A DNA stretch of 64,000 nt from an uncultured Methylococcaceae bacterium (GTDB lineage Bacteria; Pseudomonadota; Gammaproteobacteria; Methylococcales; Methylomonadaceae). The first letter of the stretch is position 1. The number at the start of each line of letters is the position of its first letter. Position numbers and translations under genes: made by a program. Positions 25,249 through 34,220 of this stretch are shown here, piece by piece. The stretch spans positions 124,001 to 188,000 of the forward strand of contig CAIXAE010000008.1 in NCBI GenBank assembly GCA_903917345.1. The letters are read 5' to 3'. The notes beneath the pieces were generated by a model, which was given only the letters and a program-made list of their open reading frames with translations, was not told where the DNA came from and made no database searches.

Positions 25249-27768
25249 ATGAATAAAAACAAACCACCTTTTGCACTTAATCCTTTAAATGCCTTGGTTG
25301 TCATGCTTATGATGGCTTCTCCTATTACTATGGCTGCTGATACTGATCAAAAAAATGGCTCAGCAGACCAAGAATCAACCACTAAGAAAGCAACTGACGC
25401 TAAAAGTTCAAAAGCTAGTGCGGATAAAAAAGTATTACCGGAATTGACTGTTACCACCAAAGTGGCTAAACGTGAACAAACAGAAAGCGAAAAATATAAA
25501 CTGCCTAACACGACTGCAACTGTAACAGCTGAAGACATTAAAGAAAGTGTCAATATGACCACTGCAGAAGATGCGGTTAAGTATTTACCCAGCTTAGTGG
25601 TCCGTAGACGTTATATCGGTGATACCAACGCCCCCTTAGCTACAAGAACAACAGGCACCAGTTCTAGTGCGCGTACTTTGATTTACGCAGATGGCATTTT
25701 ACTATCAAGCTTATTAGCCAATAATAATGGTAATACGGGCTCTCCGTTATGGAAAACTATTTCACCGGGTGAAATTGAACGCATGGATATGTTATATGGC
25801 CCCTATTCTGCAGCTTATGCGGGTAACTCTATGGGCGGTGTACTGAACATTACCACTAAAATGCCTACAAAGTTTGAAGCCGGTGCAGATACCCAAGGTA
25901 GTTATTCAAATTACAACCTCTACAACCACCAGGGTAGTGCTTACAACGAGAACTATTCAGCACACATTGGCGATAAATACAAAGACGCCGCCTTTAGGTT
26001 CGATTTCAATCATCTCGATAGTGTCAGTCAACCCATTACATTTCAGACTGGCACAATCCCTGGTAACACCACATCATTAACAGGTGCAACTCCCGTCAAT
26101 GGTGCCATTCTTAGCAAAAACCCAACAAACGCAGCAATTGATGTAATGGGCGCGGGCGCAATAAACCATACACTTCAAGATAATTTCAAATGGAAATTAG
26201 CATATGACATTACCCCTACTATTAAAGCGAGTTACACCTTAGGTATGTGGCAAAATAGTGCCACATCAGGGGTTAATAGCTGGTTGACTAATGCATCTAC
26301 TGGTAGCCCTGTTAATAGTGGCTTGGTAAATATCAATGGAAAAGCTTTTAACTTAAACGGAACAGCAAGCCCTACAAACCTTAATGGCTCAGCCGCCACG
26401 TTCTCACCCTCGCTCATCGATCAAACCACTTGGTCACACGGCATGAGTGTTAAGTCCAATACTGGTGGAAAATTTGACTGGGAATTGGATGGTAGTTTAG
26501 TTGACTTAGGTACAGATACCTCTCGCGCCGCCACTCAAAGCCCACTAGCCACTGCTCAATCACCAACGGGTGGAACAGGTAGAACGACCTATTTAACGGG
26601 CTCAAACTGGAATACCGCCGATGCTAAAGGAATTTGGAGACCGGGCAACTTCTATGGTAACCATGAAGTTAGCTTTGGCTTCCATAACGATTTTTATCAA
26701 CTCGTAAACCCTGTCTATAACACCCTTAACTGGCAAACAGGCGGCAACGCTAACATGTATTCTGACTCAGAAGGCAAAACCGAAACACAAGGTTATTGGG
26801 CTCAAGATGCTTGGGATTTTGCAAAAGATTGGAACTTTACTGCGGGTGCTCGCGTTGAACACTGGAGTGCCTTTGATGGATTAAATTCGGCAATCGTAGG
26901 TACTTCACTTGCCACTGTTAATCAATCCAATCGCAGTGCAGCCAATATCTCACCAAAAGGAAAGTTAACTTGGACCCCCAGAGATGATTTGAAATTAGGT
27001 GCATCGATGGGACAAGCATTTCGTTACCCAACCGCGGCAGAATTGTTTCAAACAACTTCACAAACCACAGGCGGCGTAACTACCTTAGTCAACGGCAATC
27101 CAAACTTAAGACCTGAAAATGTTCTATCATCAGAGCTATCAAGCGAATACTTTCTAAATAAGGGCTCTGTACGTTTAAGTGCCTTTCAAGAAAGGGTCAA
27201 TGACGCTATCTATTCAACGGCCTCACTGTTACCAAATAACACAGTTGCTTCTTATACTACTAATATTGGCCAAACAGATACTTTCGGTCTTGAATTAGCG
27301 GGTAACTTTAAAGATGTATTTATACAAAATTTAAATATGTCCTTCAGTGGCACATGGGCAGATTCAGCTATTACAGAAAATGGTGCAGCTGATGCCGCCC
27401 TCGCTAAGCAAGGTGCAACAGCAGCTAATCCACAGAATGGGACTGCCACTACTGGCAAAATGCAACCTAGAATACCTGCTTACCGATCAACTTTTACGGT
27501 GAGCTATAAACCCATGGACAAACTTACTACCTCAGTCAGCGGACGTTATAGCAGTAAGATGTACAGCAACTTAAATAACAGTGATACCTATGGTAATACC
27601 TACACAGGTAACACAGAGTATTTTGTTGTGGATACTAAAGTCAATTACGAAATCACTAAACAATGGTCCGTTAATGCGGGTATCGATAATATTAATAACC
27701 AAACTTACTGGATCTACCATCCGTTCCCACAAAGAACTTATATGGCGCAGTTAAAGTTTAACTACTAA
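25249..27768 (+). CDS. TonB-dependent outer-membrane receptor 2
   Basis: An 839-aa receptor with a signal peptide (about 1-29, cut after MAA), a Lys/Ser/Asp-rich linker, a plug domain (AEDAVKYLPSLVVRRRYIGD, YGPYSAAYAGNSMGGVLNIT) and a beta barrel ending in YMAQLKFNY. It is a paralogue of receptor 3: both share the plug segment RYIGD(T/P)NAP, SPxW near a GPGEI-type loop, and the C-terminal YWIYHPFPQRT / FYNHPLPLRT block. It is expressed from a sigma-54 promoter and followed after a terminator by a PepSY membrane protein, which in other bacteria accompanies metal-chelate receptors. I infer uptake of a metal chelate or similar compound, ligand unknown. Confidence 0.92.
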   Translation: MNKNKPPFALNPLNALVVMLMMASPITMAADTDQKNGSADQESTTKKATDAKSSKASADKKVLPELTVTTKVAKREQTESEKYKLPNTTATVTAEDIKESVNMTTAEDAVKYLPSLVVRRRYIGDTNAPLATRTTGTSSSARTLIYADGILLSSLLANNNGNTGSPLWKTISPGEIERMDMLYGPYSAAYAGNSMGGVLNITTKMPTKFEAGADTQGSYSNYNLYNHQGSAYNENYSAHIGDKYKDAAFRFDFNHLDSVSQPITFQTGTIPGNTTSLTGATPVNGAILSKNPTNAAIDVMGAGAINHTLQDNFKWKLAYDITPTIKASYTLGMWQNSATSGVNSWLTNASTGSPVNSGLVNINGKAFNLNGTASPTNLNGSAATFSPSLIDQTTWSHGMSVKSNTGGKFDWELDGSLVDLGTDTSRAATQSPLATAQSPTGGTGRTTYLTGSNWNTADAKGIWRPGNFYGNHEVSFGFHNDFYQLVNPVYNTLNWQTGGNANMYSDSEGKTETQGYWAQDAWDFAKDWNFTAGARVEHWSAFDGLNSAIVGTSLATVNQSNRSAANISPKGKLTWTPRDDLKLGASMGQAFRYPTAAELFQTTSQTTGGVTTLVNGNPNLRPENVLSSELSSEYFLNKGSVRLSAFQERVNDAIYSTASLLPNNTVASYTTNIGQTDTFGLELAGNFKDVFIQNLNMSFSGTWADSAITENGAADAALAKQGATAANPQNGTATTGKMQPRIPAYRSTFTVSYKPMDKLTTSVSGRYSSKMYSNLNNSDTYGNTYTGNTEYFVVDTKVNYEITKQWSVNAGIDNINNQTYWIYHPFPQRTYMAQLKFNY

Positions 27769-27790
27769 CAAACCTAAGCTTCGTTACCAA

Positions 27791-27826
27791 GGGTGAACAA
27801 ACTTTAAGTTTGCTCACCCTTTTTTC
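27791..27826 (+). terminator. Terminator between receptor 2 and the PepSY gene
   Basis: Stem GGGTGA-ACA-AAC / GTTT-GC-TCACCC followed by T7, 22 nt after the receptor stop codon. Since the PepSY gene begins only ~60 nt later without a clear promoter, partial read-through may set its lower expression. Confidence 0.8.
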
Positions 27827-27884
27827 GTTTTATAATTATTCATACACAACCATGTACAGCACTAACAACCAAAAGAAAATTGAT

Positions 27885-29252
27885 ATGATTAAAAAAAGAC
27901 AACTCAGTTATAACACCGTCTGGCGTTGGCATTTTTATGCCGGACTTTTTTGCATACCCTTTGCACTATGGCTATCTGTTACCGGCTCTATCTATTTATT
28001 TAAACCCCAGATCGAAGCTTTTATCGATCAGCCCTATTCAAATTTAATACTCACTGGCCCTGCGGCTTCTGCAAAAGACCAAGTAAATGCCGCTTTAGCG
28101 ACGGTACCCGGCTCCGTATTAAATGCGTACGAACTACCTCAAACACCCACTTCGGCTGTACAAATCTTAGTAGGCAAAGACAAACAATTAGAACGCGTTT
28201 ATGTACACCCACAAACCTTAGAAATCTTGCGTAGCGTTCCTGAAGATGAGCGTTTAATGAAAATCATATTTCATCTACACGGTGACTTATTAGCCGGTGA
28301 TACAGGGTCTTATATCGTTGAACTAGCCGCTTCTTGGATGGTGGTATTAATCATTACAGGCCTCTTTTTATGGTGGCCGCGTAACAGTACAGGCTTAGCC
28401 GGCATTGTGTATCCGCGTTTATCATCAGGTGGTAGAACCTTTTGGCGTGACATACATTCTGTGACCGGTTTATGGATCGCCTTCTTTGTATTATTCCTCA
28501 TCATCAGTGGATTGCCTTGGGCTAAATCATGGGGAAGCATGCTTAAGGAGGTTCGTAAATTTAACCAAACCACTGAAGTTAAACAAGATTGGACCACCGG
28601 CAGATCTTCTGAATTAGCGGAGCGTCAGGCGAATAACACCCCTGCCCCTTCGATGCCTAAGGCCGAACATAATGGCCACGAAGGTCATCACATGTCTAAT
28701 CCTACTGTATTGATAGATTACAGACTATTAGACCAAATCGTGGCGTTGGTTGACGTTCAAAAATTAGAATATCCTGTATTAATATCACCCCCCAATAAAG
28801 CTGGCGCTAATTGGTCAGCAAAATCAGACACACCTAACAGACCCTTGCGCGTTAACCTTAAACTGGACCCCAATACAGCGGACATTGTTGAACGTAAAGA
28901 ATTCTCACAACGTCCTTTACTAGACCGCATCATTGGTGTGGGCGTGGCTGCACATGAAGGCCAGTTGTTTGGTTGGTTTAATCAATTTCTTGGGGTATTT
29001 ACCGCATTAGGTGTGTTTTTACTGGGCGTAAGTTCTGTAGTCATGTGGTGGGGTCGTCGCCCTGCTGGCACTTTAGGCGCGCCACGCACTATTAACAAGC
29101 CTAAACTACCGCTTTATATGGGCATTATTATTTGCGCACTCGGTGTCTTCTTACCCTTACTCGGTGCTTCTTTAATTATGATATTGATACTTGAATTTAC
29201 GCTGCTAAGCAGAGTATCGAGCATTAGTAAGTTTTTGGGTATTAAAGAGTGA
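27885..29252 (+). CDS. PepSY-associated transmembrane protein (putative chelate reductase)
   Basis: About 455 aa, an inner-membrane protein of the PepSY_TM family. The first helix follows NTVWRWHFYAGLFCIPFALW, further helices lie near residues 160-215, and two or three more at the C-terminus, with periplasmic PepSY-type segments between. A His-containing loop (HNGHEGHHMSN) sits in the large soluble part. Members coded next to TonB-dependent siderophore receptors are thought to help release metal by reduction in the periplasm. I use the ATG at 27885; an ATG at 27852 is also possible, while the longest reading begins inside the upstream terminator. It follows receptor 2 and is convergent with receptor 3. 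Confidence 0.82.
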   Translation: MIKKRQLSYNTVWRWHFYAGLFCIPFALWLSVTGSIYLFKPQIEAFIDQPYSNLILTGPAASAKDQVNAALATVPGSVLNAYELPQTPTSAVQILVGKDKQLERVYVHPQTLEILRSVPEDERLMKIIFHLHGDLLAGDTGSYIVELAASWMVVLIITGLFLWWPRNSTGLAGIVYPRLSSGGRTFWRDIHSVTGLWIAFFVLFLIISGLPWAKSWGSMLKEVRKFNQTTEVKQDWTTGRSSELAERQANNTPAPSMPKAEHNGHEGHHMSNPTVLIDYRLLDQIVALVDVQKLEYPVLISPPNKAGANWSAKSDTPNRPLRVNLKLDPNTADIVERKEFSQRPLLDRIIGVGVAAHEGQLFGWFNQFLGVFTALGVFLLGVSSVVMWWGRRPAGTLGAPRTINKPKLPLYMGIIICALGVFLPLLGASLIMILILEFTLLSRVSSISKFLGIKE

Positions 29253-29300
29253 AGGTTTTATTCATGACGTTACTGTGATTTGATTATAAACTTCACATCA

Positions 29301-29332
29301 AAAAAAGGGCCTGCATTGCAGGCCCTTTTTTT
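29301..29332. terminator. Bidirectional terminator between PepSY and receptor 3 genes
   Basis: Stem GGGCCTGC / GCAGGCCC with a 3-nt loop, flanked by A6 and T7, lies between two convergent genes. A second 10-bp repeat, GGTTTCCATG / CATGGAAACC (29377-29411), stands between it and the receptor stop codon. Confidence 0.85.
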
Positions 29333-29426
29333 ATGTATCATAGATCGAATGTCATGAGGTTGAAAAGTACAGAAGCGGTTTCCATGATGCAGATAACCAC
29401 ACCATGGAAACCATTTTAGACAGGGA

Positions 29427-31904
29427 TTAGAACTTATATCCCACTTGTGCGAAGAAAGTACGCAAGGGTAATGGATGATTATAGAAAGCCACATTGCCAT
29501 TAATATTATCAATACCCGCAGAAATATGACCTTTCTTATCATTGAAATGATAAGTGCTTTTTAAATCAACATAGACTGATTCATTAAAGGCACCGTAATA
29601 AGCCGCTTGGTTGTCTTTATTATCTGGCTGAGAATACATAGTACTTTGATAACGTGTGCCTACCGATAAATCAATATCTTTACCAACATGATAGGTCGTT
29701 AATTGATTAACCCTATAATTAGGCATTAGAGGCATTTGATTACCCACTAAAGCTTTATTTAATGGATTTGAGATGATTTCTGATCTTAAGATGGTCGCAT
29801 TTAACTTAAAGTCGAAATTTGATTTCATGACGCGATCAAAGTTAGTTGAAAAATCAATACCGTTTGTTTCTACTTCACCGATAGACGACATCACTGAACT
29901 TAAAGTATTACTGCCTGGCACATAGATATACTGGGTATAAATAGCGTCACGAATATTTTCGTGGAATAAATTCAAGCGGACATAGCCATTATCAAAGTCA
30001 TATTCACCCAATAAGTTATGATGTGTACCATCCTCAGGCTTTAAAGTTGAATTAGCAGCAGTACCGCTACCATTTAAAGAACTAGAATTGCCAAACAACT
30101 CATCTGCGACCGCATAACGATAGGCCTTAGCTACAGAGTATCTAAACTTCCAGTTACCCGGTTGATACCCCAAAGAAAACTTCGGCGCCCAATTAGAAAC
30201 TTCTCGGTCTTGTGGATTAAGACTTCCTGTCATATTAGTTGAGGTTAAATAACGGCCGTCTTCCATATTCCAACGTTCAAAACGAATACCGGGTGTTGCA
30301 TCCCAATCTTTCAAGAAACGCCAGCTCACTTGGTTAAACCATGCATAAGAATTGGTTGTACCGCCACTTTGTGAAGCAACAGGTTTTAAGGCATTAGCAC
30401 CACCGCCCACGCCTGTAGAGACAGTATTAGCGCCATAATTACTCAAGTTTTCTTGGGCTATCATTAAGTGTGCACGTTGATATTCGAAGCCCGTTGAATA
30501 CGACAAATCTTTGTTACCAAAGAATTCATCATTGGTAAATGCAGACTTCATGCCTACCCAACCCGTACCTGTATAATGTGACCTTAAGCCCACTTGGCCT
30601 GCGGCTGTTTTATAGATTGGATCTTGTGGGTTGTAACTAGAGGAAAGCGTAGTGTCATTGAGGACATCGAAATAACTGATATTCGTATTGTTGTACCAGT
30701 TACCAAATACGCGACCGTCTAGACCCCAGCCTAAAGTGACGGTTTGACGATTTTGTTGACTGTTACCCCAAGACGTATTGTTGGCTAATTTATAGCCACC
30801 TGCGTTATAACCTGATAATTGTGAACCCCAAACAGTTTGCCCTGCAGCATTGGTTAGAAATGACTGCCCTACGTGCGTCACATCTAAGTCTTCAAAAGCT
30901 GCAACAATCGATGTTTTAAGTTCAGGGTTGATCTCGTACTGACCTTTCCATTTGTATAAATCATCTACCGAATGGTAAATACCATCACTACCCGTTTGTA
31001 ACATAGGCGCACCTGACGCACCACCTGTACCATTACCTTTTGGATTGGTCTCATTTAAAGCACCAAAAGATGGGGTTGCTGCAGCACCCACGGTGGTTAT
31101 ACCTGTAACCACCGTGGGTGTCATAGGTTGACCTTCATTTTCTAAATGATTATAAGAAAAATAGGTACTAAATTTACCAAACTTGTCACCGTAAGAACCA
31201 AATGTTTTGAAGCCTTGTAAGTCTTTATTGGTGCCCATGGAATTATAAGGTTGTAGCATATACGTGGCTTCTGTATACACTTCACGCTTTTGCGGCATTA
31301 AGGTAGTGTAGTTAATAACACCCCCCATAGCATTACCACTGTATTCAGCAGAGAAAGGCCCGCCAATCACTTCAACCGATTTAATCTCGCCAGGACCGAT
31401 TAAGCCCCATCGTGGTGAACCGTTATAACTTGACTGTAATGGATTCCAAATGGGCATTCCATCCATAAATACCATGACTCGTCCCGCTTGATAGGGGCTA
31501 GAACCACGCATACCTACGGGTGCATTAGGATCACCTATATAACGTTGACGTGCGAAAACTCCTGATTCATATTTAACAGAGTCAGCTGTCGTTACAGCGT
31601 TAGTTTTGTCGATATCTGTTTTTCTGACCTTAGTACTGGGCGCAGAAATATTTGTTTTTGAAGGTGTGGCTAGAGGTGATTCTTTAACATCTGTTTTTTT
31701 AACAACCATCTCATCTAATGTTAATTTTGAATCAGAGGCTTTAGTTGCTTGATCCTTCTTACTCGCAACCTGTTTTTTACCTGCATCTTTTGCTGAAGCA
31801 TCAGTTTGTGCAGTGTCCGCAATGGCAAAAGGTGAACTTACCATTAATAAACAGATTAACGCATACCGCTTATTCAGCGGAAAAGGTACTTTATGATCAA
31901 TCAT
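29427..31904 (-). CDS. TonB-dependent outer-membrane receptor 3
   Basis: An 825-aa receptor paralogous to receptor 2, with a signal peptide (about 1-29), a linker with many Lys and Asp, a plug (TADSVKYESGVFARQRYIGD, SAEYSGNAMGGVINYTTLMP) and a barrel ending FFAQVGYKF. It is divergent from tonB-exbB-exbD, and the shared 350-bp region carries two back-to-back sigma-54 promoters around two near-identical enhancer palindromes. Receptor and energy-transducing genes are therefore expected to be switched on together by the same activator. The ligand is unknown; co-expression with a second related receptor suggests two related substrates or strain-specific versions of one. Confidence 0.92.
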   Translation of the reverse strand: MIDHKVPFPLNKRYALICLLMVSSPFAIADTAQTDASAKDAGKKQVASKKDQATKASDSKLTLDEMVVKKTDVKESPLATPSKTNISAPSTKVRKTDIDKTNAVTTADSVKYESGVFARQRYIGDPNAPVGMRGSSPYQAGRVMVFMDGMPIWNPLQSSYNGSPRWGLIGPGEIKSVEVIGGPFSAEYSGNAMGGVINYTTLMPQKREVYTEATYMLQPYNSMGTNKDLQGFKTFGSYGDKFGKFSTYFSYNHLENEGQPMTPTVVTGITTVGAAATPSFGALNETNPKGNGTGGASGAPMLQTGSDGIYHSVDDLYKWKGQYEINPELKTSIVAAFEDLDVTHVGQSFLTNAAGQTVWGSQLSGYNAGGYKLANNTSWGNSQQNRQTVTLGWGLDGRVFGNWYNNTNISYFDVLNDTTLSSSYNPQDPIYKTAAGQVGLRSHYTGTGWVGMKSAFTNDEFFGNKDLSYSTGFEYQRAHLMIAQENLSNYGANTVSTGVGGGANALKPVASQSGGTTNSYAWFNQVSWRFLKDWDATPGIRFERWNMEDGRYLTSTNMTGSLNPQDREVSNWAPKFSLGYQPGNWKFRYSVAKAYRYAVADELFGNSSSLNGSGTAANSTLKPEDGTHHNLLGEYDFDNGYVRLNLFHENIRDAIYTQYIYVPGSNTLSSVMSSIGEVETNGIDFSTNFDRVMKSNFDFKLNATILRSEIISNPLNKALVGNQMPLMPNYRVNQLTTYHVGKDIDLSVGTRYQSTMYSQPDNKDNQAAYYGAFNESVYVDLKSTYHFNDKKGHISAGIDNINGNVAFYNHPLPLRTFFAQVGYKF

Positions 31905-31981
31905 TATTAGTTGTCTCTACTTATAATTATTAGGAAACACGACTACTTCATACAATGAGATAGTCGCAACCTTAGTATTTA

Positions 31982-31997
31982 AGCAAAGTATATGCCA
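31982..31997 (-). promoter_or_regulatory. Sigma-54 promoter of TonB-dependent receptor 3
   Basis: Minus-strand TGGCATATACTTTGCT fits the -24/-12 consensus (TGGCA and TTGC with exact spacing). It lies about 80 nt before the receptor ATG. Confidence 0.75.
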
Positions 31998-32071
31998 ATA
32001 ATATACCTGGCTACAATTTCAATAGGTTAGCATCAATGAGTGAGGATACATTATGCGTGAAAGAAGCAAAC

Positions 32072-32117
32072 TGTGTGATATCACATAGTTTTTTTGCCTA
32101 CTGTGTGATATCACACA
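32072..32117. promoter_or_regulatory. Twin enhancer palindromes between receptor 3 and tonB
   Basis: Two nearly identical sites, TGTGTGATATCACATA and the perfect palindrome TGTGTGATATCACACA, start exactly 30 bp apart. They lie centrally between two divergent sigma-54 promoters, about 75 bp from each. This is the clearest example of the element found at five places in the block. Confidence 0.75.
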
Positions 32118-32181
32118 CCTTATAAACCCTATAATTATTCACAGATAGCCTAATCTATTGATAATAGTGTTTTAAAATTTT

Positions 32182-32197
32182 TGGCATCGAATTTGCT
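32182..32197 (+). promoter_or_regulatory. Sigma-54 promoter of tonB-exbB-exbD
   Basis: TGGCATCGAATTTGCT fits the -24/-12 consensus with exact spacing, about 62 nt before the first candidate start of tonB. Predicted transcription start is near 32208. Confidence 0.75.
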
Positions 32198-32258
32198 TTA
32201 CAATACGTTTTGATCATATTTAAACATAGCTTTCGCAACACCCTTATATATAAGTGAT

Positions 32259-33065
32259 ATGCGTTATCTTTTTTTAATGTCTGTTGAACTATCGATACAC
32301 ATAATAAAAACGATGAAAATATTTAATTTTTCACTGGTTGACAGCAAACCAACACCCGTACATTTCATGTCCAACACCTCTTTACACTATACAGAACCAG
32401 CTCTCTTTAATCCTTTTGATAACCAGAAAAAATCAACTACTGCTGTTTCTGGACTTTTAATGAGTGCCATTGGCATGCATTTAGGTGTAGCTGCTTATCT
32501 ATTGTCCCCTGCCCCAGAACAAACTAAAACGGAGGCAGTGATTATGGAAGTGGCTTTGATGCCAGCAGCTAAACCGGCTGCACCTCCACCACAAGTCAAA
32601 AAAGAACCCGAAAAGCCTAAACCGGTTGTTAAACCAAAACCTATAAAGAAGCAGGAAATCATTAAAAAACCTGATCCTGCTCCGGTCATTAAGGAGGCGG
32701 TACCCACACCTACCTATACACCTCCTGTTACCGCTCAGGCGCCTACTACTGCACCTAAAGCAATCGGACCTACGAGTGATAAACCCACGGTAAGCTCTTC
32801 GGTGGTTGCGTTGTTTAGAGTACCCCCTGAATATCCGGGTCGCGCTGCTAATCGCCACATCCAAGGCTGGGTAACCGTTGAGTTTACGGTGGAAAGAGAT
32901 GGCTCTGTAGAAGATGCCGTCGTGGTTGAAGCAGAACCCGCGGATATATTTGATGATGCGGCTTTAACAGCCATCAGAAAATGGCGCTTTAAAGAAAAAA
33001 TTGTGGATGGCGTTCCTGTAACACAACGTGCTGTACAAAAACTAACTTTTAAACTCGAACAATAA
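32259..33065 (+). CDS. tonB: TonB energy-transducing protein
   Basis: 268 aa or slightly less. A hydrophobic anchor (VSGLLMSAIGMHLGVAAYLL) is followed by a Pro/Lys-rich periplasmic spacer with many KP and PP repeats, and a TonB C-terminal domain (PPEYPGRAANRHIQGWVTVEF, AVRKWRF-like AIRKWRF). TonB couples the proton motive force, through ExbBD, to outer-membrane receptors. Its N-terminal part before the anchor is unusually long (~65 residues from the first ATG); ATGs at 32313 and 32367 are alternative starts, and no strong ribosome-binding site decides. It begins a three-gene run with exbB (33 nt) and exbD (3 nt) under a sigma-54 promoter, divergent from receptor 3. Confidence 0.92.
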   Translation: MRYLFLMSVELSIHIIKTMKIFNFSLVDSKPTPVHFMSNTSLHYTEPALFNPFDNQKKSTTAVSGLLMSAIGMHLGVAAYLLSPAPEQTKTEAVIMEVALMPAAKPAAPPPQVKKEPEKPKPVVKPKPIKKQEIIKKPDPAPVIKEAVPTPTYTPPVTAQAPTTAPKAIGPTSDKPTVSSSVVALFRVPPEYPGRAANRHIQGWVTVEFTVERDGSVEDAVVVEAEPADIFDDAALTAIRKWRFKEKIVDGVPVTQRAVQKLTFKLEQ

Positions 33066-33098
33066 CTTATTTTTAACACCTAAGGAAACTGATTAAAC

Positions 33099-33758
33099 AT
33101 GCAACACATTCATCCACAAATCATTATCGATTTTACCCTTTACACTTTATTGGCATTTTCTATCATCACGTGGACAGTGATCTTTTTTAAGGTGTGGCAA
33201 TTTGTTAGAAACGCCAGCGCTAACAACCGTTTTGGCGCTGCTTATTGGCAACTAACTAACGTAAGACAATTAAAAACACTGGCACCTGAACTTGCTAAAG
33301 GCCCTGACGCAAGATTAGCTTTTGTAGGCACTACCTGGTTAGAAGAACATAAAGCCGGCAACAATAATCCTTTAAAACACAACGGCAATGCGGCAGATTT
33401 GTTAGAACAAACCATGTGTGAGCAATTACAAACAGAACAACACAGCATGGAGATAGGCTTAACGATATTAGCCAGTATTGGTAGTACGGCGCCCTTCGTT
33501 GGTTTATTCGGTACGGTATTAGGCATTATGCATGCGATGCATGAAATTACAGCCAGTGGCTCAACTAGCTTAGATGTGGTGGCTGGCCCTATCGGTGATG
33601 CTTTAATTGCTACCGCGATTGGTATTGCCGTGGCGGTACCCGCTGTATTGGCATACAACTTTGCTTTAGGTCGTGTAAAGATTGAGCGTACTAAACTGGA
33701 TAACTTTGTGGCTAACTTTTTATTAGTCGCTGATAACGCGTCTAACGAGCAGGTTTAA
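33099..33758 (+). CDS. exbB: ExbB, TonB-system proton channel subunit
   Basis: A 219-aa MotA/TolQ/ExbB-family inner-membrane protein with three transmembrane segments. The first is LYTLLAFSIITWTVIFFKVW; the later two helices are in TILASIGSTAPFVGLFGTVLGIMHAM and GDALIATAIGIAVAVPAVLAYNF, the hallmark of the family. Together with ExbD it forms the ion channel that energises TonB. It lies between tonB and exbD in the same operon. TolQ is excluded by context and by the absence of tol-pal genes. Confidence 0.93.
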   Translation: MQHIHPQIIIDFTLYTLLAFSIITWTVIFFKVWQFVRNASANNRFGAAYWQLTNVRQLKTLAPELAKGPDARLAFVGTTWLEEHKAGNNNPLKHNGNAADLLEQTMCEQLQTEQHSMEIGLTILASIGSTAPFVGLFGTVLGIMHAMHEITASGSTSLDVVAGPIGDALIATAIGIAVAVPAVLAYNFALGRVKIERTKLDNFVANFLLVADNASNEQV

Positions 33759-33761
33759 GTT

Positions 33762-34172
33762 ATGGCCTTTAAACCTCAATCTGAATCAGAGAGTGCGCTC
33801 AGCGAAATTAACGTAACGCCACTTGTGGATGTGATGTTGGTGTTGGTGATCATTTTATTAGTGACCGCCCCACTCTTAACACAATCTGTACATGTTACCT
33901 TACCTAAAACGGCACAAACTACACCGGATGTAAAAGAACAACCCTTACAATTAGGTATTGATGCGCAGGGGGTTATTACTGTTAATAAAATCCCTATGGC
34001 GGATTTGCCCGCCTTGGAATTTGCTTTGCAAACTGAACTACAAAAGAACCCAGAGATCGGTGTACATTTGTATGCGGATAAAGCGGTGGTTTATGAAAAG
34101 CTGGCTGCGGTGATGGCGACTGTGCAACATACCGGCATTACTAAATTGGCTTTTGTAACACTGGAAAACTAA
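33762..34172 (+). CDS. exbD: ExbD, TonB-system subunit
   Basis: A 136-aa ExbD/TolR-family protein. A short cytoplasmic N-terminus (SEINVTPLVDVMLVLVIILL) contains the conserved Asp of the transmembrane helix that takes part in proton flow, followed by a periplasmic domain ending LAFVTLEN. It starts 3 nt after exbB and completes the tonB-exbB-exbD unit. A hairpin follows directly. Confidence 0.93.
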   Translation: MAFKPQSESESALSEINVTPLVDVMLVLVIILLVTAPLLTQSVHVTLPKTAQTTPDVKEQPLQLGIDAQGVITVNKIPMADLPALEFALQTELQKNPEIGVHLYADKAVVYEKLAAVMATVQHTGITKLAFVTLEN

Positions 34173-34180
34173 GTGTTAAC

Positions 34181-34212
34181 CCACCCCAAGTTGCTTAAAT
34201 AGCTTGGGGTGG
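34181..34212. terminator. Bidirectional terminator after exbD
   Basis: A 10-bp perfect stem CCACCCCAAG / CTTGGGGTGG with a 12-nt loop lies between the convergent exbD and DUF3047 genes. T tracts are weak. Confidence 0.65.
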
Positions 34213-34220
34213 TGTAGGTG

